Shown here: piece after piece, positions 54,720 to 64,000 of the stretch
Layout: the number at the start of each line of letters is the position of its first letter
Position numbering within the stretch: the first letter of the stretch is position 1
Assembly (NCBI GenBank): GCA_027490955.1
Contig: JAIXXB010000013.1
Location: 62,001-126,000 of the forward strand
Source: Rhodobacter sp.
GTDB taxonomy: Bacteria; Pseudomonadota; Alphaproteobacteria; Rhodobacterales; Rhodobacteraceae
Length of the DNA stretch: 64,000 nucleotides
Direction of reading: 5' to 3'
Notes under the pieces: model-generated
The model's input: only the letters and a program-made list of their open reading frames with translations
Database searches by the model: none
Told to the model about the DNA's origin: nothing
Position numbers and translations under genes: made by a program

Positions 54720-56013
54720 ACCTATTCCAAAGGTTTTCCAGCCGTTCTTGGCGGCCAGATTTTGGCTGTGGCTCCAGCCCTTCTTTGGTGACGCGCGCGG
54801 CGGCATCCTCAAGCGTGCCTTTCAGCATGGCCTGCGCTGCGGGCGATGTCCAACCCGCATAGCGGGCCTCGCGCGCGGCCTCCATCTCGCCCGATTCCAG
54901 CAGGGCTGCGGCAGATTTCAAGGCCCGCGCGCAGGTGTCCATCCCGCCCACATGGGCCAAGATCAAATCTTCCGCATCCAGCGACTGACGGCGCACCTTG
55001 GCGTCAAAGTTTGTCCCGCCCGTGGTATAACCGCCCGCGCGCAGAATTTCATAAAAGGCCACGGCCTTTTCGGCATGGTTGTTGGGGAATTGATCCGTGT
55101 CCCAGCCCGATTGATAATCATTGCGGTTCATGTCGATGGAACCGAAAATCCCAAGGGCCGCAGCGGTGGCAATTTCATGTTCAAACGAATGGCCCGCAAG
55201 GATGGCATGGCCCTGTTCGATATTGGTCTTCACCTCTTTTTCCAGACCAAAATCCTTTAGGAACCCATAAACAGTGGCCACGTCATAATCATACTGATGC
55301 TTGGATGGTTCTTGCGGCTTCGGCTCGATCAGGATCGTGCCTTTGAAGCCGATTTTGTGTTTGTATTCCACAACCTGCTGCAAGAAACGGCCTGCATGGT
55401 CGCGTTCGGCCTTGAGGTTGGTGTTCAAAAGGGTCTCATAGCCTTCGCGCCCGCCCCATAGCACATAATTCTGCCCGCCCAGTTTATGCGTGGCATCCAT
55501 ATTCGCCTTCACTGTGGCGCTGGCATAGGCATAGACATCTGGATCAGGGTTGGTGGCCGCCCCCGACATCCAGCGGCGGTGCGAGAACATGTTGGCCGTG
55601 CCCCACAGCAGTTTGGTTTTGTGTTTGGCCTGCTTTTCGGCCAGATAATCCACCATTACATCCAAGTTACGCTTAGATTCGGCAAAATTCGCGCCTTCGG
55701 GGCGCATGTCCGCATCGTGAAAGCAGTAAAACGGCACACCCAGAATATCGAACATCTCGAAGGCGACATCGGCCTTAAGCCGCGCCAAATCCATGCTGTC
55801 GCCAAACCATGGGCGCTGGAATGTCTGCCCGCCAAATGGATCCCCCCCGGGCCAAGCAAAACTGTGCCAATAGGCCACGGCAAAGCGCAGATGATCTTCC
55901 ATCCGCTTGCCCAAAATCACCTCGTCAGGGTTATAGTGGCGAAAGGCGAATTCGTTTTTGCTGGCAAGGCCTTCGTATTTTACGGCAGGAATGCCTTTGA
56001 AAAAGTCAGACAT
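54712..56013 (-). CDS. xylA: Xylose isomerase
   Basis: This 433-aa TIM-barrel metalloenzyme converts D-xylose to D-xylulose. Family motifs [13 protein letters not shown] (49-61, catalytic His region), [26 protein letters not shown] and [18 protein letters not shown] are intact. Length suits the long (type II) group. It follows xylB by 9 bp and is followed by the haloperoxidase-like gene with an 8-bp overlap. Confidence 0.97.
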   Translation of the reverse strand: MSDFFKGIPAVKYEGLASKNEFAFRHYNPDEVILGKRMEDHLRFAVAYWHSFAWPGGDPFGGQTFQRPWFGDSMDLARLKADVAFEMFDILGVPFYCFHDADMRPEGANFAESKRNLDVMVDYLAEKQAKHKTKLLWGTANMFSHRRWMSGAATNPDPDVYAYASATVKANMDATHKLGGQNYVLWGGREGYETLLNTNLKAERDHAGRFLQQVVEYKHKIGFKGTILIEPKPQEPSKHQYDYDVATVYGFLKDFGLEKEVKTNIEQGHAILAGHSFEHEIATAAALGIFGSIDMNRNDYQSGWDTDQFPNNHAEKAVAFYEILRAGGYTTGGTNFDAKVRRQSLDAEDLILAHVGGMDTCARALKSAAALLESGEMEAAREARYAGWTSPAAQAMLKGTLEDAAARVTKEGLEPQPKSGRQERLENLWNRYV

Positions 56014-56022
56014 ATCAGTTCC

Positions 56023-57459
56023 TTAGGATATACCAAGAATGGCGGATTGGGCGGCGCGATAGCGGGCATGGCCTGCATCGAAGGCGGCGGTTAAGGCGGG
56101 GTCAGGCAGGATTTGGCGCGCGATTTTGGGCAAGGCGGCAATTTCGCGCCCTGCGCCCGTGGCGGCCATAATTGCCAGCCTTGCAGCACCAAAAGCCCCG
56201 CCAAAATCGCCCGCCACTGGCAGCGAGATGGGGCAGTTCAGCGCGGTGGCGATGGCCGACAGCCAATAATCGCTGCGCGATCCGCCGCCCACGGCCAGCA
56301 GGTTTTCAATGCGCGTGCCCGTGGCGGCCAGCGCACCCGCGCAATCGCGGATGGCAAAGGTGACCCCTTCCAGCACAGCGCGGGTTCCTGCTGCGCGGTC
56401 TGTGGCATGTTCCAGCCCCGTGAACGCCCCGCGAATAGAGGCCGAGTTCAGCGGCGTACGCTCGCCCCCCAGATAGGGCAGGAAGGTGGTTTTCGATGGC
56501 GCTTGCAGCGCGCCCAACTCGCCCGTCAGCGTGGCCGCATCTGCCCCCACCAGCCCCGCATACCAGTTCAGCGCATCGGTTGCGGCCAAGATCACGCCCA
56601 TCTGGTGCCATGTATTGGGCAGGGCGTGGCAAAAAGTATGCACAGCGGTGGCAGGGTCGGGCTGATAGCCCGCATTGGCGGCAAACAGCACGCCCGATGT
56701 GCCGAGTGACACAAACGCCTCGCCCGCGCGCACCACACCCACCCCCACGCCAGAGGCGGCATTATCGCCGCCGCCGCCCGCAATCACCACAGCGGCAGGC
56801 AGGCCCCAGCGCGCGGCCAAACTGGCGCGCAGATGGCCCGACACATCCGATCCTTCGACCAATGATGGCATCTGATCACGCGTCAGCCCCGTTGCGGCCA
56901 ACAGATCATCCGACCATGCGCGCCGCCCCGTATCCAGCCATGATGTGCCCGCAGCATCCGACATTTCGGCCACATGACCGCCCGTCAGCCATAGGCGCAG
57001 GTAATCTTTGGGCAGCAAAACCTTGGCGATTTTGTCCCAAATCTTCGGCTCATGCGCGCGCACCCACGCCAGTTTTGGCGCGGTAAATCCCGGAAAGACG
57101 ATATTGCCCGACTGCGCGCGAAAGGCGGGGTTTGCATCCATTACAGCCGCTTCGGCATGGCTGCGCGTGTCGTTCCACAAAATGCAGGGGCGCAAAACCT
57201 CGTCGGATTTATCCAGCAATGTCGCGCCATGCATATGGCCCGACAGACCAATGCCGCGCACGCCAGACAGGCCATGCACGGCAAGGTGATCCATCACCGT
57301 TTCGGCGGCAGCGATCCAATCGGCGGGCAATTGTTCGCTATGCCCCTCGGCGGGGCGCTGCACTGTCAGCGGCGCCGTCGCCTCGGCCAGCACACGCTGG
57401 TTTTCATCAATCAGGATACCTTTCAGCCCCGATGTTCCCAGATCAAGGCCGATAAACAT
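56023..57459 (-). CDS. xylB: Xylulokinase
   Basis: This 478-aa FGGY-family kinase phosphorylates D-xylulose. It starts [14 protein letters not shown] with the ATP-phosphate motif, and has GIGLSGHMHGATLLD, AGGGGDNAASGVGVG and GGGSRSDYWLSAIA as in XylB. The ATG at 57459 overlaps the xylG stop by one base; a GTG at 57462 directly before it is an alternative. It is part of xylF-xylH-xylG-xylB-xylA. Confidence 0.96.
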   Translation of the reverse strand: MFIGLDLGTSGLKGILIDENQRVLAEATAPLTVQRPAEGHSEQLPADWIAAAETVMDHLAVHGLSGVRGIGLSGHMHGATLLDKSDEVLRPCILWNDTRSHAEAAVMDANPAFRAQSGNIVFPGFTAPKLAWVRAHEPKIWDKIAKVLLPKDYLRLWLTGGHVAEMSDAAGTSWLDTGRRAWSDDLLAATGLTRDQMPSLVEGSDVSGHLRASLAARWGLPAAVVIAGGGGDNAASGVGVGVVRAGEAFVSLGTSGVLFAANAGYQPDPATAVHTFCHALPNTWHQMGVILAATDALNWYAGLVGADAATLTGELGALQAPSKTTFLPYLGGERTPLNSASIRGAFTGLEHATDRAAGTRAVLEGVTFAIRDCAGALAATGTRIENLLAVGGGSRSDYWLSAIATALNCPISLPVAGDFGGAFGAARLAIMAATGAGREIAALPKIARQILPDPALTAAFDAGHARYRAAQSAILGIS

Positions 57460-58217
57460 CACGCAGCCTTGGCGGGTTTCTTGCCCATGATGATCATGCC
57501 CAAAATATCGTCATCGGTCACTTCGTTCACATTCACAGTGCCCACGCGCTGGCCGTTCTTCATCACCACCGCGCGGTCGCACAGTTTCATGACGTTGTGG
57601 ATGTCATGTTCAATCAGGAAGATCCCAAGACCTTGCTTTTTCAATTCTTGGATAAGCTCGGCCACCATCTGCGTCTCGTGCGGGCCAAGGGCGGCGGTGG
57701 GTTCGTCCATGATCAGGATTTTGGCGTTGAAATACACCGCGCGGGCAATGGCGACCGATTGGCGCTGCCCGCCCGACAGGGCCGAAACAGGCACATTGAA
57801 CTTGCGGAAATTGGGGTTCAGGCGGCCCATGATCTTGCGGGTTTCGGCCTCCATCGCGCGGTCATCCAAAAACCCGCCAGGTCCCACAATCTCGCGCCCC
57901 AAAAACAGGTTCGAGGCAGCATCGATGTTATCGGCCAAGGCCAGCGTTTGATAGATCGTCTCGATATTCTGCGCGCGGGCATCGCGGGGGTTGTTGATTT
58001 CTACCTTTTCGCCATTGATAAAAATCTCGCCCGAGTCTTTTTGATAGGCCCCCGATAAGCATTTGATCAGCGTCGATTTTCCCGCGCCGTTATGGCCCAG
58101 CAGGCCCACAACTTCGCCCGGGTAAAGATCGACTGTCACGTTATCGACGGCCTTGATCCCGCCGAATGAAATCGAGATGTCGCGCATCTCGACCAAGGGA
58201 GTTCCTTTGTTTGTCAT
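57459..58217 (-). CDS. xylG: Xylose ABC transporter ATP-binding protein, single-domain
   Basis: This 252-aa ATPase powers uptake of a sugar, probably xylose. Walker A is GHNGAGKS (41-48), the signature is [15 protein letters not shown], and Walker B is [12 protein letters not shown]. It has one nucleotide-binding domain, whereas E. coli XylG and its relatives have two fused ones (about 500 aa); a homodimer is expected, as in FrcA-like systems. It lies 12 bp downstream of xylH. Confidence 0.93.
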   Translation of the reverse strand: MTNKGTPLVEMRDISISFGGIKAVDNVTVDLYPGEVVGLLGHNGAGKSTLIKCLSGAYQKDSGEIFINGEKVEINNPRDARAQNIETIYQTLALADNIDAASNLFLGREIVGPGGFLDDRAMEAETRKIMGRLNPNFRKFNVPVSALSGGQRQSVAIARAVYFNAKILIMDEPTAALGPHETQMVAELIQELKKQGLGIFLIEHDIHNVMKLCDRAVVMKNGQRVGTVNVNEVTDDDILGMIIMGKKPAKAA

Positions 58218-58229
58218 GTTTCTGGCCCC

Positions 58230-59618
58230 TTATTTCAAACGTTTGCGGTAAACGATGTCCAGCCACACGGCCAGAACCAATGCGACACCGATCACGATAC
58301 GCTGATAAGACCCATCGCCAAAGCCAATCAGCACCATCCCCGTTTGCAGCGAGGTCAAAATCAATGCGCCGATGATGGCGCCGTAAATCGTGCCCACGCC
58401 CCCCGCCAGCGAGGTGCCCCCCACAACGGCGGCGGCAATCACGTAAAGCTCGTCCAGATTGCCCATCGCGTTGGTGGCGCTGTTTTGGCGCGCGGCCCCG
58501 ATCACGGCCGCAATCCCCGCCAGACCGCCCATCAGCGCGAAAATCTTCACTGTCATCGCGCGGGTGTTGATGCCCGACAGCGCGGCCGCTTCGGGGTTGC
58601 CACCGATGGCAAAGACATAGCGGCCAAAACGGGTGCGCGTCATCAGCACAGTCATAAACAGGGCGACCGCAATCAAGATCAGCACGGGATAGGCATAGCC
58701 ATGGCCAAACTGCGCGCAGGGCTGTTCAAAGATATTGCCGCCCCGTTCGGCGCAGGCGGGCACAGGCTCGCCCAGCAATGTGTAGTATTTTGAAATATTG
58801 CCCGAAGGCCAAGTATAGGCGTTCACAATGGCCGTCGTGCCCAATATGGCGGCGCAAATCAGGCCGATCACAAAGGTTTCGGCCCAAATGGGGCGCAGGT
58901 GAAAGCCATGGGTTGCGCGCGATTTGCGCGCGCTGATAAAGGCAAAGACCACGGCAACGCAGCCGATCACGCCAAAAATCCAACTGCCCGTTCGGCCCAG
59001 CGCACCAAAAGAGCCACCGCCGATCAGCGCAAAGGTATCATCCAGCGGGGCAATGGTTTTGCCATCGGCCACCAAAAACGCCGCGCCGCGCCAAATCAGC
59101 AAACCGCCCAGCGTGACGATGAAAGAGGGTATGTTCAAAAACGCAATCAGCGCCCCTTGAAAGGCGCCAATCAGCGCGCCCATCGCCACACAGAACACCA
59201 CCGACAAAATCCAAATCGACGGATGGCCAAGGCCAAAGGCAGGGGCCATATATTGCACCTGCAACAGGCCCATATACATGCCCACCATCCCCATGATCGA
59301 CCCGACAGACAGATCGATGTTGCGGGTGACAATCACCAAAACCATCCCCGTGGCCATGATGCCAATATAGGCTGTCTGCACCGACAGGTTCCACAGGTTG
59401 CGCGGGGTCAAAAACCCGTTCGCATCCAATTGGCTGGCCCCCAGCAGCATCGAAGGCCGCCCAAGGACAAAGGTGGAATACATTTCAAATCCCAGCCAAA
59501 TCAGCAACAGCGCGCCGATCATGCCAATCAGGCGGGGGTCAAGCTCGGTCTCGCGCATGAATCGGCCAAGGCCACCTTCAGGGGCCGCGCCTTGCGGGGT
59601 ATGGGGTGTATCGGTCAT
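58230..59618 (-). CDS. xylH: Xylose ABC transporter permease
   Basis: This 462-aa inner-membrane permease has about ten to twelve helices, an acidic cytoplasmic N-terminus, and the BPD_transp_2 features NIDLSVGSIMGMVGM and SLAGGVGTIYGAIIGAL. A loop with Cys residues (around 275-295, EPVPACAERGG) is periplasmic. It is separated from xylF by 149 bp holding a stem-loop. Confidence 0.95.
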   Translation of the reverse strand: MTDTPHTPQGAAPEGGLGRFMRETELDPRLIGMIGALLLIWLGFEMYSTFVLGRPSMLLGASQLDANGFLTPRNLWNLSVQTAYIGIMATGMVLVIVTRNIDLSVGSIMGMVGMYMGLLQVQYMAPAFGLGHPSIWILSVVFCVAMGALIGAFQGALIAFLNIPSFIVTLGGLLIWRGAAFLVADGKTIAPLDDTFALIGGGSFGALGRTGSWIFGVIGCVAVVFAFISARKSRATHGFHLRPIWAETFVIGLICAAILGTTAIVNAYTWPSGNISKYYTLLGEPVPACAERGGNIFEQPCAQFGHGYAYPVLILIAVALFMTVLMTRTRFGRYVFAIGGNPEAAALSGINTRAMTVKIFALMGGLAGIAAVIGAARQNSATNAMGNLDELYVIAAAVVGGTSLAGGVGTIYGAIIGALILTSLQTGMVLIGFGDGSYQRIVIGVALVLAVWLDIVYRKRLK

Positions 59619-59723
59619 GTCCCGTCCTAGAAATGTGTGGGGGCGATTGTGCGATCTTTTGCAAAGGTCACATCAGGCAGGACTAGCCACCTGTATCTGT
59701 CAAAAGATCAACGAAAACAGGAA

Positions 59724-59753
59724 TGGGATGCCAACCCAAAGATCGGCATCCCA
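59724..59753 (-). terminator. Stem-loop between xylF and xylH
   Basis: TGGGATGCC (59724-59732) and GGCATCCCA (59745-59753) form a perfect 9-bp stem with a 12-nt loop, 14 bp after the xylF stop. There is no T tract, so it more likely stabilises xylF mRNA or partly ends transcription, giving more binding protein than permease. That role is inferred from similar ABC operons. Confidence 0.5.
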
Positions 59754-59767
59754 CATAGCCTATTGGC

Positions 59768-60793
59768 TTATTGGCAAGCAGGCACGCCTTCCATTGCGCC
59801 TTCGCAAGCCTGTTCTTTGGTGATGTGACCTGCGTCAATCGCCAAGTTCAGGTTGTCTTTGGTCAATGGGGTTGGTGCCAGCAAGATTGCGTTCATTTCA
59901 ACGCCTTTTTCGCCGCCCGAGAACTTTACAGCGTTCGGGATTGCGTCCAGCGCTGCGCCATCAGCCAAGGCCGATGCCACTTCGCCAGCGATTTTGCCCA
60001 GATCGCGCACGTTCTTCCATACCGAAACGGTCTGCGTGCCGCGTGCGACGCGGTTGATTGCTGCCAAGTCACCGTCTTGGCCGCCGACTGGAATGTTCAG
60101 ACCTTGGGCCTGCAATGCAGCCACTGCGCCACCAGCCATACCATCGTTTTGGCTCAGAACAGCGTCAACTGCGTTGTTGTTGGCGGTCAGGATCTGCTCC
60201 ATGTTCTTCTGAGCATTCTCTGGCTTCCAACCATCGGTGGCAGCTTCGCCAACGATCTTGATCTTGCCCGACTCGACGTCAGCGCCAATCACTTCCATCA
60301 TGCCTTGCAGCAAGAAGCCCGAGTTTGGATCGCCTGGGTCGCCCTTGATGATGGCATAGTTGCCTTCAGGCTGAACAGCCTTCACCGACTCGGCAATGAT
60401 ACGGCCCACGCCGACGTTGTCGAAGGTCAGATAGAAGGTGCGGTTGTCTTCGATCAGGCGGTCATAGCCCAGAACTGGAATGCCTTCGGCAGCGGCTTTG
60501 TCAATCGCAGGCAGGATCGCGTCCTTGTCCCATGCGTTGATGATCAGAACGTCCACGCCCTGTGCGATCAGCGCGTCGATGTCCGACAGTTGCTTTTCAG
60601 CCGACGACTGTGCGTCTGCCGAAATATATTCGTTGCCAGCAGCTTCCAAAGCGGCCTTCAGCGCTGCTTCGTCAATCTTCCAGCGCTCTTCTTGGAACTG
60701 CGCCCAAGACACGCCGATTTTCTTGCCCTCTGCCATAGCAGCAGTCGAGAACCCAGCCGCAGCGATAACTGCGAGTAGAATTGCCTTACGCAT
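59768..60793 (-). CDS. xylF: D-xylose-binding periplasmic protein
   Basis: This 341-aa protein delivers xylose to XylH/XylG. A signal peptide (1-21) ends STAAMAEG. The sugar-binding fold shows KKIGVSWAQFQEERW, DVLIINAWDKDAI, VLGYDRLI, LSQNDGMAGGAV and VGGQDGDLAAI, matching XylF rather than ribose or galactose proteins. Start ATG has GGAGG 7 bp upstream. It is the first gene after the divergent regulator, so the xyl promoter must lie in 60794-61030. Confidence 0.96.
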   Translation of the reverse strand: MRKAILLAVIAAAGFSTAAMAEGKKIGVSWAQFQEERWKIDEAALKAALEAAGNEYISADAQSSAEKQLSDIDALIAQGVDVLIINAWDKDAILPAIDKAAAEGIPVLGYDRLIEDNRTFYLTFDNVGVGRIIAESVKAVQPEGNYAIIKGDPGDPNSGFLLQGMMEVIGADVESGKIKIVGEAATDGWKPENAQKNMEQILTANNNAVDAVLSQNDGMAGGAVAALQAQGLNIPVGGQDGDLAAINRVARGTQTVSVWKNVRDLGKIAGEVASALADGAALDAIPNAVKFSGGEKGVEMNAILLAPTPLTKDNLNLAIDAGHITKEQACEGAMEGVPACQ

Positions 60794-60921
60794 TAAGTAT
60801 CCTCCCTATGGATCTGGCCAGCGATAACGGCCAACTCGGCAGAATCGCCGAGACAGGGTGAAACTGCCGCGAATAATTTCAGTTGTCAAAATAAAAATTG
60901 CGCGCAATGTTGATTGTGATG

Positions 60922-60974
60922 AAAGTTTCGCCAAAGTTTCGCTGCAGCGCAGCAATTTTTAGTCGTGCTGCAGC
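60922..60974. promoter_or_regulatory. Candidate xyl operator: direct repeats and two GCTGCAGC palindromes
   Basis: AAAGTTTCGC is repeated directly at 60922-60931 and 60933-60942. The palindrome GCTGCAGC occurs at 60941-60948 and 60967-60974, 26 bp apart. They lie midway between xylF and the ROK regulator, where a shared operator is expected. Confidence 0.45.
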
Positions 60975-61030
60975 AAAAACCCAGTGTATGTGCCGCAAAA
61001 TAGCATGGTTTTTGTTCAAGGATCAAAGAA

Positions 61031-62329
61031 ATGCCGCCGTTTTCACCCAAGGAGGATGAGGCCAGCGCCCAGAAAGGTGTCGGGCCCTTGATTCCCCCCC
61101 TGCCCGATTTGCTGCGCCCGTTGCGCCAGCAAGTCTTTGAACGGGTGCGCGCCGCAGGGTTGATTGCGCGGGTGCAAGTGGCCAAGGAATTGGGCGTCAG
61201 CCCCGCGACCATCACCACTCTGACGGCTGAATTGATCGAAGCAGGTCTGATCAAAGAGGTCACCGCCCCGCGCGAGGGCGAGGCCGCGCGCCCTGCCGAT
61301 GCGGGGCGTGGGCGGCCAGCCGTGCAACTGGGCGTGCGCGCCGAGGCGCATTTGGTGGCTGGCATGAAAGTGTCTGACCGCGAGAATACCGCCGTGATCG
61401 TCGATTTCGCGGGCAATTTGCTGGCCGATGTCAGCTATCCGCATGCTTTGGGGGCCATGAGCCTGCCCGCCCTGCTGGCCACGATGGAATCTTTGCTGGA
61501 CCGCGTCTGCGACAAGGCGGGCGTGGCGCGCAGCCAATTGTCTGCGGTGGGCCTTGGCGTTCCAGGCTTTGTGGATATGGAACAGGGGATGGTGTTGTGG
61601 TCATCCATCCTCAGCCTGCGCAATGTGCCGCTGGCGGCGGCGGCCTCGGCGCATCTGCGCCTGCCCGTGCATATCGACAATGACGCCAATCTGGTCGCGC
61701 TGGCCGAATTGTGGTTTGGCGGCGGGCGCAGCATTGCCGATTTCGCCGTGGTCACGATGGAACATGGCGTGGGCATGGGGCTGGTGCTGGGCCACCGCAT
61801 CTTCCGTGGCTCGCAGCGCGTGGGCATGGAGCTGGGCCATACCAAGGTGCAGCTTGACGGCGCGCTGTGCCGCTGCGGGCAGCGCGGCTGCCTAGAGGCC
61901 TATATCGCCGATTACGCCCTTGCGCGCGAGGCGACAACAGCGCTGAATTGGGGCCATAAAGAAGGCCAGTCCATCGGGGTTTTGCTGGAAAGCCTGTATG
62001 ATCAGGCCAAGGCGGGCAATGCCATTGCCAAGTCTATCTTCCGCCGCGCAGGGCGCTATCTGGCGGTGGGGTTATCAAACGTCATCAACCTGTTCGATCC
62101 CGCCCTTGTCATCCTGTCGGGCGAGCGCATGCGATATGACTACCTTTATGCCGAAGAAACCTTGGCAGAAATGGAAAATCTGGTCATCAACACAGGCCGC
62201 CCGCGCCCGCCGATTGAAATTCACGCATGGGGCGATTTGCTGTGGGCGCATGGCGCGGCTGCGCTGGCCCTGTCGCAAACGACCGAAGCCATTTTGGCCA
62301 ACCTTGGCCGCGAGATTGCCGCGCAGTAA
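61031..62329 (+). CDS. ROK-family transcriptional regulator (xylose operon)
   Basis: This 432-aa protein has an N-terminal winged helix (about 30-85; AKELGVSPATITTLTAELIE) and a ROK sugar-kinase-like domain (about 100-425). The zinc-binding CRCGQRGCLE motif, HIDNDANLVALAE and GVGMGLVLGHRIF are conserved. The divergent xyl genes make it the likely xylose-responsive repressor, similar to XylR. The ligand is inferred from context. Confidence 0.93.
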   Translation: MPPFSPKEDEASAQKGVGPLIPPLPDLLRPLRQQVFERVRAAGLIARVQVAKELGVSPATITTLTAELIEAGLIKEVTAPREGEAARPADAGRGRPAVQLGVRAEAHLVAGMKVSDRENTAVIVDFAGNLLADVSYPHALGAMSLPALLATMESLLDRVCDKAGVARSQLSAVGLGVPGFVDMEQGMVLWSSILSLRNVPLAAAASAHLRLPVHIDNDANLVALAELWFGGGRSIADFAVVTMEHGVGMGLVLGHRIFRGSQRVGMELGHTKVQLDGALCRCGQRGCLEAYIADYALAREATTALNWGHKEGQSIGVLLESLYDQAKAGNAIAKSIFRRAGRYLAVGLSNVINLFDPALVILSGERMRYDYLYAEETLAEMENLVINTGRPRPPIEIHAWGDLLWAHGAAALALSQTTEAILANLGREIAAQ

Positions 62330-62404
62330 AGGCGCAGATGGTTGGAGGGCAGGTTGGCGCACCTCATGCCGCCGCAGCCCAGCCCAGCCTAAAACATCGC
62401 GCCC

Positions 62405-63493
62405 TTAAATCCAGCCCGCCAGATTTTCCACAATCACCTGTTCTAGCGCGGCGATATGGGCGGCGTCATCATTCAGGCAGGGGATATAGGTAAACACCTC
62501 GCCGCCCGCATGTTCAAAGGCTTCGCGGATCTCGCCGTTGATTTCCTCGAGCGTCTCAATGCAATCGGCGGAAAAGGCGGGGGCCATCACGGCGATGCGT
62601 TTCTTGCCCGCCTTGGCCAATTCGGCCACATGTTCCACTGTATAGGGGCGCAGCCATTCTTCGCGCCCGAACACCGATTGAAAGGTTGTGTCGATGCGCC
62701 CCTTATCCCAGCCCAATTCTTCGCGCAAAAGGCGCGAGGTTTTGGCGCAGTGGCAGTGGTAGGGGTCCCCCTCCATCAAATAGCGCTGCGGCATGCCGTG
62801 ATAGCTGGCCACCAGCATATCGGGGACATGATCCAGCTTCGCATAGGCCCCGCGCACCGAATCTGCCAGCGCTTTGATATAGGCGGGGTGCTGAAAATAC
62901 TCAGGCACAGTGCGCGCGGCGGGTTGGCGTTTTTCCTTCATCAAGGCGGCGAAAAACGCATCATTGGCCGTGGCCGACGTGGCCCCTGCGTAATGCGGAT
63001 ACAGCGGAAAGAACAAAATTTTCTCGCAGCCCGCCGCAACCATGGCCTGCACTTTAGAGGCCGTCGATGGGTTGCCATAGCGCATGGAAAAATCAACCAT
63101 CACCTCACCGCCATAGCGCGCCGCCAATTTGGCGGCAATCGCGGCCGTCTGATCTTTGGTGATGGTCAGCAGCGGGCTTTCGTTTTTTTCATGGTTCCAA
63201 ATCAGCTTGTAATTGGCACCCGAGGTGAAGGGCCGCTTGGTCAGAATCACCAGTTGCAACAGCGGCTGCCAAATCCAATCGGAAATATCGACCACGCGTT
63301 TGTCGGACAAAAACTCGTTCAAATAGCGGCGCATCGACCAATAGTCATAGCCATCAGGCGTGCCCAGATTGGCCAGCAAAACGCCGATTTTCGCCGCCTT
63401 CACTGTGGGATGGCTTGCGGGCGCATGTTCTAGGCGGCCAGTGCCAGCAATAACGTCGCCAGATTTAATGCTGCCAGCCATCACATCGGTCAT
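62405..63493 (-). CDS. hemH: Ferrochelatase
   Basis: This 362-aa membrane-associated enzyme inserts Fe2+ into protoporphyrin IX, the last step of heme synthesis. KIGVLLANLGTPDGYDYWSMRRYLNEFLSD (two overlapping family motifs), FPLYPHYAGATSATAND, the catalytic-His region SYHGMPQRY and PAFSADCIETLEEI are intact. ATG at 63493 has AAAGGACGAG upstream; a longer reading to 63547 lacks support. The preceding gene on the strand ends 50 bp upstream. Confidence 0.96.
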   Translation of the reverse strand: MTDVMAGSIKSGDVIAGTGRLEHAPASHPTVKAAKIGVLLANLGTPDGYDYWSMRRYLNEFLSDKRVVDISDWIWQPLLQLVILTKRPFTSGANYKLIWNHEKNESPLLTITKDQTAAIAAKLAARYGGEVMVDFSMRYGNPSTASKVQAMVAAGCEKILFFPLYPHYAGATSATANDAFFAALMKEKRQPAARTVPEYFQHPAYIKALADSVRGAYAKLDHVPDMLVASYHGMPQRYLMEGDPYHCHCAKTSRLLREELGWDKGRIDTTFQSVFGREEWLRPYTVEHVAELAKAGKKRIAVMAPAFSADCIETLEEINGEIREAFEHAGGEVFTYIPCLNDDAAHIAALEQVIVENLAGWI

Positions 63494-63543
63494 GTTCTCG
63501 TCCTTTAAAACCTTGCACTCACTTAGCTTGACTGCTGCGCGCG

Positions 63544-64000
63544 TCAACCATCCTTTTGTGGCAGAGTAATCTCGGCCGCGCCAAGCGCATCGGCAAGGCG
63601 CGCAGCGGCTGATCCTGGGCGCAGGGGCTTTTGTTGGCCCTCATGCGGGGCCCAACCCGTCAGGCACAGCAGTTCAAACGTGGCGGGAATGCGCCCGTCT
63701 GCCTGCCCGTAATGGCGCGCATAAATCGCCCCCGCGCGGGCAAAAATCGCGCGGCGGGTAAAGTGGCGCGGGCGCGCGGCAAGGGCGTTTGTCTCGCCAA
63801 AGGCGCGCAGATCGGCGCATAGATGGGCCAGATCGCGGTAGATCAGCGTTTTGGTAAAGCTATCGGCCACAGGCAGGGCCAACCCCGCGCGCTGAAGCAG
63901 CCCGCCCAAATCGCGGATTTCGCCCATGGGCAGAACGCGCGGCGACAACCCGCCCGATACCTCTGCCTCGGCCTGCGCAAGGCTGGCGCGCAGTTCAAAC
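63544..64000 (-). CDS. SAM-dependent methyltransferase, C-terminal part (cut by window edge)
   Basis: The gene runs in from the right edge; 151 codons remain. The segment ELRASLAQAEAEV followed by PRVLPMGEIRDLGGLLQRAG and ALPVADSFTKTLIY is the C-terminal part of BioC/NDUFAF5-like class I methyltransferases. YRDLAHLCADLRAFGETN and the ending FELLCLTGW are also typical. The exact substrate cannot be told. The SAM-binding N-terminal half lies outside the window. It is upstream of hemH on the same strand. Confidence 0.8.
   Translation of the reverse strand, partial: FELRASLAQAEAEVSGGLSPRVLPMGEIRDLGGLLQRAGLALPVADSFTKTLIYRDLAHLCADLRAFGETNALAARPRHFTRRAIFARAGAIYARHYGQADGRIPATFELLCLTGWAPHEGQQKPLRPGSAAARLADALGAAEITLPQKDG

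Overview
The window looks like a chromosomal segment of an alphaproteobacterium, most likely of the Rhodobacterales (Rhodobacteraceae/Roseobacteraceae). The grounds are high GC content, fmt-def-def order, a class I lysyl-tRNA synthetase, a ferritin-like/VIT1 fusion (MbfA) behind an Irr-type iron box, an orphan Hint-like protein, a TIGR03643 protein, and the leuC/leuD/leuB neighbourhood. No phage, insertion sequence or CRISPR array was found. Nearly everything is intact, densely packed housekeeping DNA, with many 4-bp ATGA stop/start overlaps.

Layout. 1-1252 (minus): fmt (cut by the window edge), a degenerate peptide deformylase paralogue and a canonical def. 1423-2592: a PatB/MalY C-S lyase. 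2889-13103 (minus): two small unknown proteins, smc, rppH, ctpA, envC and gpmI, then a YbjN-like exported protein on plus and yciA on minus. 13100-15285 (minus): folC and accD. 15393-21837: small conserved proteins, lysK, a Stealth sugar-phosphate transferase, rplY, an MFS carrier and a TMEM175-like channel. 21972-23810: glnK-amtB. 24070-30309 (plus): class A PBP, mbfA, CAP-domain protein, YaiI/DUF188, an EamA carrier and an ornithine cyclodeaminase-like enzyme. 30333-33030 (minus): three translationally coupled EamA carriers.

33119-41554 is a leucine-biosynthesis neighbourhood: leuC, leuD and leuB on minus. An AAA/ORC-like ATPase gene with an unusual 10-bp repeat array in front of it sits between leuC and leuD. 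A LysR/epimerase divergon and an endonuclease-like/membrane protein pair sit around leuB and between leuB and leuD. 41808-44093 holds SOUL, DUF2200, DUF3563, rsfS and rlmH. 44094-45001 is a roughly 0.9-kb stretch without ordinary genes. It is bounded by two related palindromes and contains a compact unit with a possible promoter, a 21-codon hydrophobic ORF with a good Shine-Dalgarno, and an intrinsic terminator. 45002-51124 carries ettA, nadD, dacB, mtaB, dapF and tRNA-Lys(TTT).

51210-62329 is dominated by a D-xylose locus: xylF, xylH, xylG, xylB and xylA on minus, with a divergent ROK regulator. A vanadium-haloperoxidase-like gene and a CRTAC1/ASPIC-UnbV gene are coupled to the 3' end of xylA by short overlaps, an uncommon extension of a sugar operon. 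The window ends with hemH and the 3' part of a SAM-methyltransferase gene.

The most interesting items are the haloperoxidase/CRTAC1 pair in the xylose operon, the orphan small-peptide unit at about 44480-44902, the ATPase and repeat array inside leuCD, the catalytically stripped deformylase paralogue, and the Irr box before mbfA.
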